Shown here in pieces: positions 43,691-52,201 of a DNA stretch of 52,201 bases. Source of the stretch: an uncultured Eubacteriales bacterium (GTDB lineage: Bacteria > Bacillota > Clostridia > Lachnospirales > Lachnospiraceae); the NCBI GenBank assembly GCA_900314555.1, contig OMVQ01000058.1, positions 1-52,201 of the forward strand. Direction: 5' to 3'. The notes below the pieces were generated by a model. That model saw nothing but the letters and a program-made list of their open reading frames with translations. It was not told where the DNA came from and searched no databases. The position numbers and the translations under genes were made by a program. Each line of letters begins with the position of its first letter. Within the stretch, counting starts at the first letter, position 1.

Positions 43691-45088
43691 TCACCCCTTA
43701 TTTATTGTAATGCCAAGTTCTTCACAGGTTTTATTAATAATTTCGACTAATTCATTATCGGCTATTACAGTAACTCTTCCGTCATCATACTGGTCATCAA
43801 CCCATTTTTTAACTTTCTTGACTAATTCAGAACTCTTATCTACTTTCTTATCCTCTGGTAATCTGTAGTATGTATTAATCCAATGTGCAATACCTGCAAG
43901 TCCTGATGTGTTAGATACAGCAACTAATACAGGACGTTTTAAGAATTTATCAGTATCAAATATATTATATATTTCCTCGTTCTTAAGGAGTCCGTCTGCG
44001 TGAATACCTGCTCTTGTTACGTTGAAATTCTTACCTACAAATGGTGTTCTTGATGGAATTCTATATCCTATTTCATTTTCAAAATAATTAGCTAAATCCG
44101 TTATAACTGTGGTATCCATACCATCTAAAGTTCCCTTTAACTGCGCATATTCGAATACCATTGCTTCTAGAGGTGTATTACCTGTTCTCTCACCGATTCC
44201 AAATAATGAACAGTTAACACCACTTGCGCCATATATCCATGCTGTAGTTGAGTTAGTAACTGCCTTATAGAAATCATTATGACCATGCCACTCTAATTGT
44301 GATGATGGAACACCCGCATTAGTAATAAGTCCATAGATTATTCCCTGAACTGAACGAGGAATAACTGCACCTGAGAAGTTGACACCATATCCCATAGTAT
44401 CACAGGCTCTTATCTTAACAGGAATCTTGTATTCCTCCTGAAGTTTCATAAGTTCAAGACAGAATGGAATAACAAAACCATATATATCAGAACGTGTAAT
44501 ATCTTCTAAATGACATCTTGGGCTGATACCTGTCTCTAAACATTCTCTTACCACACTTAAATAATGATTCATACATTCACGTCTTGTCATCTTCATTTTA
44601 TAGAAAATGTGGTAATCCGAACAACTTACTAAGATACCTGTCTCTTTCATACCTATATCTTTAACAAGCTCAAAATCTTTCTTACTTGCACGAATCCAGC
44701 TTGTTACTTCCGGAAATTTATATCCTCTTTCCATACATTTATATACGGCATCTCTGTCTTTCTTACTGTAAAGGAAGAATTCGCTTTGTCTGATTATACC
44801 TTTTGGACCACCTAATTTATGTAAATAATCATATATTGTTACAATCTGGTCTGTTGTATATGGCGCTCTTGACTGCTGACCATCTCTGAATGTTGTATCT
44901 GTAATCCATATGTCCTCCGGCATATTATGTGGAACGATACGCTCATTAAATGCTATCTTTGGTACCTGGTCATATGGGAACAAATTATGATAAACATTAG
45001 GTTTATCTACATCTACCAAATGGTAAATATGTTCCTCTAGCTCTAATAGGTTTGTCTTTTCATTCATAATTACTGGTCTGTTATCCAT
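43691..45088 (-). CDS. DRE-TIM metallolyase, probably Re-citrate synthase
   Basis: A 465-residue Claisen-condensation enzyme of the isopropylmalate/homocitrate synthase superfamily. It shows ITDTTFRDGQQSRAPYT with the metal/catalytic DxTFRDG, RCHLEDITRSDIYGF, IRACDTMGYGVN and QLEWHGHNDFYKAV with the HxH metal ligands, plus NCSLFGIGERTGNTPLEA. It lacks the C-terminal leucine-sensing domain of LeuA and no leu genes are near. Its N-terminal extension resembles the Re-face citrate synthase known from Clostridium kluyveri. An NADP-isocitrate dehydrogenase is coded 2 kb away, so acetyl-CoA plus oxaloacetate to citrate for glutamate synthesis is the favoured role. Homocitrate-type activity is the alternative. 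Confidence 0.82.
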   Translation of the reverse strand: MDNRPVIMNEKTNLLELEEHIYHLVDVDKPNVYHNLFPYDQVPKIAFNERIVPHNMPEDIWITDTTFRDGQQSRAPYTTDQIVTIYDYLHKLGGPKGIIRQSEFFLYSKKDRDAVYKCMERGYKFPEVTSWIRASKKDFELVKDIGMKETGILVSCSDYHIFYKMKMTRRECMNHYLSVVRECLETGISPRCHLEDITRSDIYGFVIPFCLELMKLQEEYKIPVKIRACDTMGYGVNFSGAVIPRSVQGIIYGLITNAGVPSSQLEWHGHNDFYKAVTNSTTAWIYGASGVNCSLFGIGERTGNTPLEAMVFEYAQLKGTLDGMDTTVITDLANYFENEIGYRIPSRTPFVGKNFNVTRAGIHADGLLKNEEIYNIFDTDKFLKRPVLVAVSNTSGLAGIAHWINTYYRLPEDKKVDKSSELVKKVKKWVDDQYDDGRVTVIADNELVEIINKTCEELGITINKG

Positions 45089-45144
45089 TTCTTCCTCCGT
45101 CCTGATAATACCTGATATTTTTTTATTTTGTATTATCGTACTTC

Positions 45145-45168
45145 TGTATCATTGTATACAATAATACA
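45145..45168. promoter_or_regulatory. Operator palindrome, probable GntR binding site
   Basis: TGTAT.ATTGTATACAAT.ATACA is a 24-bp dyad with mismatch only at one symmetric pair. Its ATTGTATACAAT core resembles known GntR/FCD operators. It overlaps the -10 element of the promoter at 45151-45179. Confidence 0.75.
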
Positions 45169-45179
45169 TTTTATGTCAA
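45151..45179 (-). promoter_or_regulatory. Promoter of the citrate synthase-like/gntR operon
   Basis: On the minus strand TTGACA (45174-45179) and TACAAT (45151-45156) are separated by exactly 17 bp. The -10 lies inside the 24-bp palindrome, so a bound repressor would block it. The rest of the 45089-45501 gap is AT-rich with the carbamate kinase promoter at its far side. Confidence 0.8.
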
Positions 45180-45390
45180 TACAAATTTTCCCATAACTAC
45201 TATCCAGATTATTCTGTACAACTCAATTATTCTATTCTTTTTAATAAAAGTATCTGTATTTTTTTGACTCTTTATGACATTAATCTATGGTTTTCCACAC
45301 TTTCCACATAGTTATACACATTTTATCAGATTTCTTATTAATTTTATCTTAATTGTCTGACATCTTTTCTCCTACTTATTTTAATTCTGC

Positions 45391-45419
45391 TTGTTTTTTT
45401 CGGCTATTTACCTTATAAT
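45391..45419 (+). promoter_or_regulatory. Candidate promoter of the carbamate kinase gene
   Basis: TTGTTT (45391-45396) and a perfect TATAAT (45414-45419) are 17 bp apart, about 80 bp before the start codon. Confidence 0.55.
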
Positions 45420-45501
45420 TATCATATTAAATGAGCGTTTGTGAAATATTTCATTTCACATTATCTATCATATAAAATATGCTCTAATTCGGAGGTAATC
45501 T

Positions 45502-46443
45502 ATGGAAAATAAAAAGGTAGTCGTTGCACTTGGACGTAACGCATTCGGTGATACATTTCCTAAGCAGCAGGAAAATGTTAAAAAGGCTGCTAAAGCTATT
45601 GCTGATTTAGTAGAAGAAAAATATGAAGTTGTAATAACACACAGTAACGGACCACAGGTCGGAATGATTCAGACAGCTATGACAGAGTTCAGCCGTTTAG
45701 ATTCTAAATATACTGTTGCTCCTATGTCTGTATGTGGTGCTATGAGTCAGGGATACATAGGTTTCGATTTACAGAATGCAATAAGAACAGAATTACTTAA
45801 TCGTGGTATTTATAAACCTGTTTCTACTATTATTACACAGGTAAGAGTTGATCCTTTTGATAAAGCTTTCCACAATCCTACTAAGGTTATCGGTCGTTAT
45901 ATGACTAAGGAAGAAGCTGATCTAGAAGAACACAAGGGTAACTATGTAGTATATGAAGAAAGTGCTGAGGGGAAAGGTTATCGTAGAATTATCGCTTCTC
46001 CACAGCCTATCGATATATATGAGATTGATGCTATTAAAGCATTAGTTGATGCTAACCAGTTAGTAATCGCTGCAGGTGGCGGCGGTATTCCTGTTCTTGA
46101 CCAGACACAGGGCTTAAAGGGTGCAAGTGCAGTTATAGAGAAAGATTATACTGCTGCTAAATTAGCTGATATGATTGATGCATCAGAGCTTCTTATACTT
46201 ACATCAAATGATTATGTAACAATAACAGATGAGAATGGTACTTCTACTGAACTTAAGGAATTAAGTGTTGAAGAAGCTAACTCATTAATTGAAGATAATA
46301 AGCTTGATGCCATTACAACACTCCCTAAGATTCAGGCTGCTCTTAACTTCGTAGTAGCTAAGAAAGGTCGTAAGGCAGTTATTACTAATCTTGAGAAAGC
46401 TAAATCTGGTATCCGCGGTAAAATCGGAACTATAATAAGCTAA
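45502..46443 (+). CDS. arcC: Carbamate kinase
   Basis: A 313-residue amino acid kinase-fold protein of family length. It begins KKVVVALGRNAFGD (relatives have GGNA), and has ITHSNGPQVGMIQ, PMSVCGAMSQGYIGFDLQ, VIAAGGGGIPVLD and GVEAVIDKD-like GASAVIEKDYTAAKLA. It makes ATP from carbamoyl phosphate and ADP. No arginine deiminase or ornithine carbamoyltransferase lies beside it, so the carbamoyl phosphate source is not local. CGGAGG precedes the ATG. Confidence 0.95.
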   Translation: MENKKVVVALGRNAFGDTFPKQQENVKKAAKAIADLVEEKYEVVITHSNGPQVGMIQTAMTEFSRLDSKYTVAPMSVCGAMSQGYIGFDLQNAIRTELLNRGIYKPVSTIITQVRVDPFDKAFHNPTKVIGRYMTKEEADLEEHKGNYVVYEESAEGKGYRRIIASPQPIDIYEIDAIKALVDANQLVIAAGGGGIPVLDQTQGLKGASAVIEKDYTAAKLADMIDASELLILTSNDYVTITDENGTSTELKELSVEEANSLIEDNKLDAITTLPKIQAALNFVVAKKGRKAVITNLEKAKSGIRGKIGTIIS

Positions 46444-46467
46444 TAGAACAGTTATATTCATAATTAC

Positions 46468-46515
46468 GGTGCAGTAAATCAAACACGTTTCACTTAAACG
46501 ATGATTTACTGCACC
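46468..46515. repeat. 48-nt hairpin repeat, copy 2
   Basis: GGTGCAGTAAATCA pairs with TGATTTACTGCACC, followed by ACTTTTTG on the plus strand, 25 bp past the carbamate kinase stop. Its reverse complement matches the centre of the giant palindrome over its full length. In the inner stem CGTTT/AAACG here replaces CGTTC/GAGCG there. It probably also works as the carbamate kinase terminator. Confidence 0.85.
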
Positions 46516-46574
46516 ACTTTTTGTATCTGATTATATCAATTCAGTTAGAGTGCGCCCATGACGCACAAACTACA

Positions 46575-46626
46575 AAAAAATGCAGAGACCATATACTCTT
46601 AAATTAATATATGTCTCTGCATTTTT
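46575..46626. terminator. Bidirectional terminator between arcC and the DUF1653 gene
   Basis: AAAAATGCAGAGAC pairs with GTCTCTGCATTTTT with further TATA pairing, and U-runs exist on both strands. It ends the carbamate kinase transcript from one side and the icd operon from the other. Confidence 0.9.
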
Positions 46627-46658
46627 ATTTTTCATCTAGCTATATTAAATATTAAACA

Positions 46659-47246
46659 TTATCTGAATCTGTTTACTTCGTATTTCGCTCTTGTATTAAT
46701 ACAGTTTAAAAGACTCATAAATCTTGTGTCGATATCGCCTTCATCAACCGTAACATCAATTGCTGCTGCCATATCATCTATCAGTCTGTCTGTAATGCCA
46801 TCTTTAATATTTATAAGCACTCTTCGTTTCTCTTCAAAAGTATCTGCATCTAAGAATTCAATAAGTCTCTTATCTGCACCCTCTTCTTCTGAATCACCAG
46901 ACTCTATACTATTATCAATATTCAAATTATCATCTATAATTATATCGTCTGTAAGATTAATACTTTCTTTTATGCCGACATCTACATTCTGATTAGATTT
47001 TATCTCATTATCAACTAATTCAAAACGATATTTCTGTTTAATATCCGGATACTTCTGCCTGTCCACTTCACTAAGAAACATATCATATGGTCTTGCATGA
47101 ACTGCATAATCTCCATATAATTTCTGGTATATTACCAGTTTTTCACCACTTTCTGAATGAATGGCAACTGTAACTATCTGATATAAATTTCCTTTGAAAT
47201 GCCTATATATCTGTCCCGGATATATAACCCTTTCTGCTTCTTTCAT
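46659..47246 (-). CDS. DUF1653-containing protein
   Basis: A 195-residue protein. The first ~70 residues match the small DUF1653 domain: PGQIYRHFKGNLYQIVTVA, then GEKLVIYQKLYGDYAVHARPYDMFLSEVD. An acidic Asp/Asn-rich linker follows (~90-125). The C-terminal ~65 residues (RLIEFLDADTFEEKRRVLINI) are helical and of unknown role. It starts 3 bp after the icd stop, so it is cotranscribed. No enzymatic motif is recognised. Confidence 0.8.
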   Translation of the reverse strand: MKEAERVIYPGQIYRHFKGNLYQIVTVAIHSESGEKLVIYQKLYGDYAVHARPYDMFLSEVDRQKYPDIKQKYRFELVDNEIKSNQNVDVGIKESINLTDDIIIDDNLNIDNSIESGDSEEEGADKRLIEFLDADTFEEKRRVLINIKDGITDRLIDDMAAAIDVTVDEGDIDTRFMSLLNCINTRAKYEVNRFR

Positions 47247-47249
47247 CTA

Positions 47250-48458
47250 TTAACACATTCCTTCTAAAGTTTCACGAATTGCCTTAATGAAGTTCTCGCT
47301 ATTAAGAACTGTTGGATTATCTATTGTAGTTATAAGAGCTAAGTCCTTAGTCATCTTTCCGTCCTCAATAGTCTTAATACAAGCCTTCTCGAGCTTATCA
47401 GCAAATTCCATTAACTCTTTGTTACCGTCTAATTCACCACGTTTTCTAAGAGCGCCTGTCCATGCAAATATAGTTGCTACTGAGTTTGTAGATGTCTCTT
47501 CACCTTTAAGATGTTTGTAATAATGTCTCTGTACTGTACCATGTGCAGCTTCATATTCATAATATCCATCAGGAGATACTAAAACAGAAGTCATCATTGC
47601 AAGTGAACCAAATGCTGATGATACCATATCACTCATAACATCACCATCATAATTCTTACATGCCCAGATGTAACCACCCTCAGACTTCATTACTCTTGCT
47701 ACCGCATCATCTATTAATGTATAGAAATATGTAATTCCTGCTTCTTTAAATTTGTCAGCATATTCTGCTTCAAATATTTCATTGAAAATATCCTTAAATG
47801 TATGGTCATATTTCTTAGAAATTGTATCCTTTGTAGCAAACCATAAGTCCTGTTTAGTTGCAAGTGCATATGTAAAACAGCTTCTTGCAAAACTTTCAAT
47901 AGAATCATTTAAGTTATGCTGTCCCTGAATAACACCTGCGCCCTTGAAATTATGTATTAATTCTCTTGTCTCATTACCATTTTCATCAGTAAATACTAAT
48001 TCAGCTTTACCTGCACCAGGCACTTTCATCTCTGTTGCCTTATATACATCACCATAAGCATGTCTTGCAATTGTGATAGGCTTCTTCCAGTTTTTAACAC
48101 ATGGTTCAATACCTTTTACAATAATTGGTGCTCTGAATACTGTTCCGTCAAGAATTGCTCTGATTGTTCCATTTGGACTCTTCCACATTTCTTTAAGATT
48201 ATATTCATCCATTCTTGCAGCATTTGGTGTAATTGTAGCACATTTAACAGCTACACCATATTTCTTTGTTGCCTCTGCTGATTCAACTGTTACCTTGTCA
48301 TCTGTTTCATTTCTGTGTTCAAGTCCAAGGTCATAATACTCTGTATTTAATTCAATAAAAGGACTAAGTAACTCCTCTTTAATCATTTTCCAGAGGATTC
48401 TTGTCATTTCGTCCCCGTCCATCTCAACTAATGGTGTTGTCATCTTAATTTTAGACAT
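47250..48458 (-). CDS. icd: NADP-dependent isocitrate dehydrogenase
   Basis: A 402-residue type II (homodimeric, eukaryote-like) isocitrate dehydrogenase. It shows [42 protein letters not shown] with substrate-binding Ser/Asn/Arg, [31 protein letters not shown], and the coenzyme region [17 protein letters not shown] whose Arg-His pattern favours NADP. The ATG at 48458 is chosen (GGAGG 7 nt upstream); an ATG at 48464 is too near the ribosome binding site. With the citrate synthase-like gene nearby it fits the oxidative branch to 2-oxoglutarate and glutamate. Aconitase is not in the window. Confidence 0.95.
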   Translation of the reverse strand: MSKIKMTTPLVEMDGDEMTRILWKMIKEELLSPFIELNTEYYDLGLEHRNETDDKVTVESAEATKKYGVAVKCATITPNAARMDEYNLKEMWKSPNGTIRAILDGTVFRAPIIVKGIEPCVKNWKKPITIARHAYGDVYKATEMKVPGAGKAELVFTDENGNETRELIHNFKGAGVIQGQHNLNDSIESFARSCFTYALATKQDLWFATKDTISKKYDHTFKDIFNEIFEAEYADKFKEAGITYFYTLIDDAVARVMKSEGGYIWACKNYDGDVMSDMVSSAFGSLAMMTSVLVSPDGYYEYEAAHGTVQRHYYKHLKGEETSTNSVATIFAWTGALRKRGELDGNKELMEFADKLEKACIKTIEDGKMTKDLALITTIDNPTVLNSENFIKAIRETLEGMC

Positions 48459-48491
48459 CGTCATACCTCCAATTTATAAATTAATAATCGT

Positions 48492-48520
48492 ATTATACTT
48501 TAATGATTTCCATCTGTAAA
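48492..48520 (-). promoter_or_regulatory. Promoter of icd
   Basis: On the minus strand TTTACA (48515-48520) and a perfect TATAAT (48492-48497) are 17 bp apart, about 34 bp before the start codon. No copy of the 24-bp palindrome found before the citrate synthase-like gene is present here. Confidence 0.75.
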
Positions 48521-48618
48521 GTTTTTAAGTCATAATTCTTGTTTAACTTAACTCCCAACATTTTCTCATTTAATACGTTTTATGGATATTTACATTTTAA
48601 TTTTTTCTTCATTATCCT

Positions 48619-49263
48619 TTATCTTACGACTTTATCAGGTAGTTCTTTCTGTAGAATTACTGCCATCTGCTGGAATTTAATTGGCTTTAATAAAATTAAC
48701 TCCACATTATTCTCATTAAGACCTTTTTGAAATTCTTCCATAGTGTTAGCGGTAAGTCCGATAATAAATTGATTCTTTCCTCTTTCGCTTAAATTTCTTA
48801 TTCTTCTTACTGTTTCAATGCCATCAATTCCCGGTGGCAGCAAATAATCCATAAGAATAAGGTCATATTCATTTACCATGAATTTATCAATTGCCTCTTC
48901 CCCACTCTTAGCTATATCTACATCAATATCAAATCTTTTTAACATCTGCTCCAAAACATAATTATTTATTTCATTATCATCTACTATCAGGACTTTCGTA
49001 TCTTTCATTGTAAATGCTTCCGTAAATAATTTCGTATTTGACATATGCATATTCATATGAAATGGTGTAAATCTCTCTTTTATTTCTTCTATCTGTTTCT
49101 TTAAAATATCTATATTATCTCTCAATGATTCTATACATTGTACGCTCTCGATATCTTTATCACTGTGTTTTTCTATTTTACCAACGAGTTTATTCATAAA
49201 TTCCAAAGAATTTACAGTATTGTTTGTAAATTCGAAGAATTCATTTTTTTCTACATTACACAT
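48619..49263 (-). CDS. Receiver-domain response regulator without output domain
   Basis: A 214-residue protein. Residues ~1-85 are helical and charged (KLVGKIEKHSDKDIESVQCIE, LKKQIEEIKERF) with no named domain. Residues ~88-210 are a CheY-like receiver: VLIVDDNEINNYVLEQML with the acidic pair, LILMDYLLPPGIDG with the phosphorylated Asp, GLTAN with the Thr switch, and LLKPI with the Lys. Receivers of this look (DDNEINNYVL) usually belong to hybrid histidine kinases. There is no DNA-binding domain and no kinase nearby, so a phospho-relay or protein-binding role is inferred. Confidence 0.87.
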   Translation of the reverse strand: MCNVEKNEFFEFTNNTVNSLEFMNKLVGKIEKHSDKDIESVQCIESLRDNIDILKKQIEEIKERFTPFHMNMHMSNTKLFTEAFTMKDTKVLIVDDNEINNYVLEQMLKRFDIDVDIAKSGEEAIDKFMVNEYDLILMDYLLPPGIDGIETVRRIRNLSERGKNQFIIGLTANTMEEFQKGLNENNVELILLKPIKFQQMAVILQKELPDKVVR

Positions 49264-49795
49264 ATCGATGCCTCCATTTTATTTTTAATGTACTCCTAAA
49301 CATATATAAAAGCCTCAAGAATATATTTATATATTATAACTGTGTCGATTACATTTTTCTATGTTTTTTTATTAATTTACGACATTTTCGTTCGACATAA
49401 ACTGACATTTTAATAATAGTACATATTATTTATGCACGATTCAGATATCAAACATTTTAAAACAATTTTACATTAAATAAGACATATTACTTACCAAGCC
49501 TCGTCAGAACAATCTTTAAAAATATTATTTCCATATAATATAGTAAAAATGTACAGAATAATAAATTTATATCTGCCATATATGGCAAATTGACGTTTTT
49601 TCTCTATTTTTCTTGAAATTTTTTAAGATTGTGTTAAACTTGTTAAGATATGCGTTTTAACGTGTAAATTTTATCCTATTTTCCATATATTTACAAAGTA
49701 TGATAAATTAGGTTATTGTGAAAAATATATTTTGCTACCTTAATTTTACATACAATTGATTATGGAGAAAACTTAGAAAGGAATGACAATTTTTT
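49264..49795. other. Long AT-rich divergent gap upstream of typA
   Basis: No gene in 532 bp. A perfect 14-bp palindrome TGCCATATATGGCA lies at 49574-49587. Short direct repeats of TTAAGATTGTGTTAA/TTGTTAAGAT type occur near 49620-49650. Promoters for the response regulator and typA must lie here but no pair of boxes stands out. Confidence 0.5.
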
Positions 49796-51634
49796 ATGAA
49801 AATAAAAAGAGAAGATGTCAGAAATATTGCAATTATAGCCCATGTTGACCACGGTAAAACTACATTAGTTGACCAGTTATTAAAACAAAGCGGTACTTTC
49901 CGAGAGAATCAGGAAGTAGCCGAAAGAGTCATGGACTCAAATGATATTGAAAGAGAACGTGGTATCACTATTCTTTCAAAAAATACAGCTGTTAATTATA
50001 AAGGTATTAAAATCAATATTATTGATACTCCGGGACATGCAGACTTCGGTGGCGAGGTTGAACGTGTACTTAAAATGGTTAATGGTGTTGTTTTAGTTGT
50101 TGATGCTTTCGAAGGTGCTATGCCTCAGACAAAATTCGTTCTTAAAAAAGCATTAGAACTTAACTTACCTGTTATCGTATGTATAAATAAAATTGACAGA
50201 CCTGAAGCACGTCCTACTGAAGTTATTGATGAGGTTCTTGAATTATTTATTGAACTTGATGCTTCTGATGAGCAGCTTGACTGTCCATTTGTATATGCTT
50301 CTGCTAAAGCAGGTCATGCCATACTTGAATTAGATGATTCTCCAAAGAATATGGAACCATTATTCGAGACAATTATTAATTACATTCCAGCCCCAGAGGG
50401 AGATCCTGATGCAGATACACAGGTTCTTATAAGTACTATAGATTACAACGAATATGTTGGACGAATCGGTGTCGGTAAAGTTGATAATGGTAAATTAAAA
50501 GTTAATCAGGATGTTGTTATTGTTAACCATCATGATCCTGACTATAGAAAACGTGTTAAAATCAGTAAATTATATGAATTCGAAGGTCTTAATAAAGTTG
50601 AGGTTACTGAAGCTGCTGTCGGCTCTATCGTAGCTATTTCAGGTATTGCAGATATTCATATTGGAGATACAATTTGCTCACCTGAGAATCCTGTAGCTAT
50701 ACCTTTCCAGAAGATATCAGAGCCTACTATTTCTATGCAGTTCAACGTTAATGACAGTCCACTCGCAGGTCTTGAAGGTAAATATGTAACATCAAGACAT
50801 TTAAGAGACAGATTGTTCCGCGAGCTTAATACTGACGTAAGTCTTAGAGTTGAGGAAACAGATACTACTGAAAGTTACAAAGTATCAGGACGTGGAGAAT
50901 TACATTTATCAGTTCTTATCGAGAATATGAGACGTGAAGGTTATGAATTCTCTGTAAGTAAAGCCGAAGTTCTTTATAAAACAGATGAGAATGGTAAGAA
51001 GCTTGAACCAATGGAATTAGCTTACATCGATGTTCCTGAAGAATTCTCAGGTGCAATTATCCAGAAGTTAAGCGAACGTAAAGGTGAACTTCTTTCTATG
51101 TCTACTGCTAACGGTGGATATACAAGACTTGAGTTCTCTATTCCTGCAAGAGGCTTAATCGGATATCGTGGAGAATTTATGACAGATACTAAAGGTAATG
51201 GTATCATTAATACAATATTTAATGGATACGGTCCTTATAAGGGTGATATCCAATATAGAAAACAGGGTTCATTAATCGCATTTGAAGCCGGCGAAGCTAT
51301 AACTTACGGATTATATAATGCCCAGGAGCGTGGTACACTCTTCATTGGTCCCGGTGAAAAAGTTTACTCAGGTATGGTTGTTGGTCAGAATGGCAAGACT
51401 GATGATGTCGAAGTTAACGTATGTAAGAGAAAACAGCTTACTAACACTCGTGCTTCCGGTTCAGATGATGCTCTTAAGCTTTCACCAAAGAGAGTTTTAA
51501 GTCTTGAGCAGTGCCTTGAATTCATCGATACCGACGAATTACTTGAAGTTACACCTAAGAGTTTAAGAATCAGAAAGAAAATCCTTGATCCTACTCTTAG
51601 AAAGCGTGCTGCATTTAATAAGAAAAACTCATAA
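49796..51634 (+). CDS. typA: Ribosome-associated GTPase TypA/BipA
   Basis: A 612-residue translational GTPase of family length. G1 [15 protein letters not shown], switch region [14 protein letters not shown]3 [12 protein letters not shown]4 NKIDRP and G5 YASAKAG are all present. Domain II, an EF-G-like domain III/V and the BipA-specific C-terminus ([39 protein letters not shown]) follow. It binds the ribosome during stress and cold growth and helps 50S assembly. AAAGGA lies 13 nt before the ATG, a rather wide spacing, but the [18 protein letters not shown] start fits the family. Confidence 0.96.
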   Translation: MKIKREDVRNIAIIAHVDHGKTTLVDQLLKQSGTFRENQEVAERVMDSNDIERERGITILSKNTAVNYKGIKINIIDTPGHADFGGEVERVLKMVNGVVLVVDAFEGAMPQTKFVLKKALELNLPVIVCINKIDRPEARPTEVIDEVLELFIELDASDEQLDCPFVYASAKAGHAILELDDSPKNMEPLFETIINYIPAPEGDPDADTQVLISTIDYNEYVGRIGVGKVDNGKLKVNQDVVIVNHHDPDYRKRVKISKLYEFEGLNKVEVTEAAVGSIVAISGIADIHIGDTICSPENPVAIPFQKISEPTISMQFNVNDSPLAGLEGKYVTSRHLRDRLFRELNTDVSLRVEETDTTESYKVSGRGELHLSVLIENMRREGYEFSVSKAEVLYKTDENGKKLEPMELAYIDVPEEFSGAIIQKLSERKGELLSMSTANGGYTRLEFSIPARGLIGYRGEFMTDTKGNGIINTIFNGYGPYKGDIQYRKQGSLIAFEAGEAITYGLYNAQERGTLFIGPGEKVYSGMVVGQNGKTDDVEVNVCKRKQLTNTRASGSDDALKLSPKRVLSLEQCLEFIDTDELLEVTPKSLRIRKKILDPTLRKRAAFNKKNS

Positions 51635-51714
51635 ATAATTTATTATATTTAAAATCTTATAGATATACAAAATCTTGTAAAACAGAAAAATTTACAGAAA
51701 ACTTGTAGAACAGA

Positions 51715-51760
51715 AAAACTTGCATACAGACGTTAATCAACAATCTGTATGCAAGTTTTT
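51715..51760. terminator. Bidirectional terminator between typA and yigZ
   Basis: AAAACTTGCATACAGA pairs perfectly with TCTGTATGCAAGTTTT, with U-runs on both strands. The last bases of the yigZ coding sequence lie inside the hairpin, so the two convergent genes share it. Confidence 0.92.
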
Positions 51761-52201
51761 GTTTCATAGAATACTACATCCTCTGCTTTTGTTATATCCG
51801 CTTTTCCTGCCGTTGCTTCAATTACTTTTTTCGTAAATGCTTCATATTTCTCACTATCACACACAATAATTATATTTACATTATCCATATACTGGGTGTC
51901 CGTAATATTAACTTTCTCGTTTGCTGCAATATATTGAATCTTACCTAGTCCCGTATAGTCTGTTATGATACTAAATCTCTTTCCCTGTTTCTTTTCTGCA
52001 ATCACAGCATCTTCAAGTGCTTCTATACTTGCTTTCTGATAAGCTCGTACCAGTCCTCCGGTTCCTAAAAGAACACCTCCAAAGTATCTGGTAACCACGA
52101 TAACTGCATTAGTAAGTTCTCTTCCCGTAATTACATCTAATATTGGTTTTCCAGCTGTTCCTGACGGTTCTCCATCATCACTGAATCTCTGTATATCATT
52201 A
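51733..52201 (-). CDS. YigZ/IMPACT-family protein, partial
   Basis: Only the C-terminal ~155 residues are in the window; the gene runs off the right edge and the start is missing. Visible motifs are FSDDGEPSGTAGKPIL, then VIVVTRYFGGVLLGTGGLVRAY, the signature of the UPF0029/IMPACT N-terminal domain, followed by the DUF1949 part ending in ETKTCIQIVD. Family members are of uncertain function; the mammalian relative IMPACT regulates the kinase GCN2. An ATG inside the frame at 52098 is not the real start, because the conserved signature begins upstream of it. Confidence 0.92.
   Translation of the reverse strand, partial: NDIQRFSDDGEPSGTAGKPILDVITGRELTNAVIVVTRYFGGVLLGTGGLVRAYQKASIEALEDAVIAEKKQGKRFSIITDYTGLGKIQYIAANEKVNITDTQYMDNVNIIIVCDSEKYEAFTKKVIEATAGKADITKAEDVVFYETKTCIQIVD

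Overview
The window looks like a chromosomal segment of a low-GC, strictly anaerobic Firmicute, most likely a Lachnospiraceae relative (Clostridia). This rests on AT-rich intergenic DNA, AGGAGG-type ribosome binding sites, an NfnAB-type ferredoxin:NADP oxidoreductase pair, a Re-citrate-synthase-like protein with NADP-isocitrate dehydrogenase, Rex, and the order rex / acpS / nnr / alr / mazF. The exact species cannot be named from the sequence alone. No rRNA, tRNA, CRISPR array, phage or intact insertion sequence was seen.

Region by region. 0.2-7.5 kb: a polar amino acid ABC transporter whose ATPase carries a fused cytidylate-kinase-like domain. Upstream lie an iron alcohol dehydrogenase, a class III aminotransferase and an XRE-cupin regulator, which together resemble an omega-amino acid (GABA, beta-alanine or putrescine-type) uptake and fermentation module. 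7.5-12.7 kb: aldo/keto reductase with a divergent LysR regulator, a frameshifted GAF-GGDEF gene, and a GH13 alpha-1,6-glucosidase. 13-18 kb: a decaying accessory patch. It holds an ECF sigma gene with two in-frame stops, its anti-sigma-like partner broken by a 10-bp tandem duplication plus a nonsense codon, a probably truncated third gene, an intact DUF262/HNH protein (possible defence nuclease), and small broken membrane-protein genes. 18-25.8 kb: RlmD-like and RlmH rRNA methyltransferases, a zinc-ribbon membrane protein, a CapA-like lipoprotein, a 2-hydroxyacid dehydrogenase and NfnAB. 25.8-32.8 kb: two zinc-ribbon membrane proteins and a 1,229-residue secreted protein made of Ig-like (BIG2) repeats.

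33-40.3 kb: a housekeeping run on the minus strand (yebC, CorC-like protein, mazF without a visible antitoxin, alr, nnr, acpS, a coiled-coil protein of unknown function, rex). 40.5-49.3 kb: an ABC-F ATPase, a GntR/FCD regulator cotranscribed with a Re-citrate-synthase-like enzyme, carbamate kinase, isocitrate dehydrogenase with a DUF1653 protein, and a receiver-only response regulator. 49.8-52.2 kb: typA and a partial yigZ.

The most unusual non-coding material is (1) an approximately 550-bp imperfect palindrome filling the whole gap between the convergent ABC-F and gntR genes; (2) a 48-nt hairpin at its centre that recurs after carbamate kinase with compensatory base changes; (3) two copies of another structured repeat of about 150 bp, with three hairpins in the same order, at 6601-6757 and 36929-37076; and (4) leader hairpins upstream of the aminotransferase and transporter genes. 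A promoter whose -10 element is overlapped by a near-perfect 24-bp palindrome sits before the citrate synthase-like gene and is a good candidate operator for the GntR protein of the same operon.
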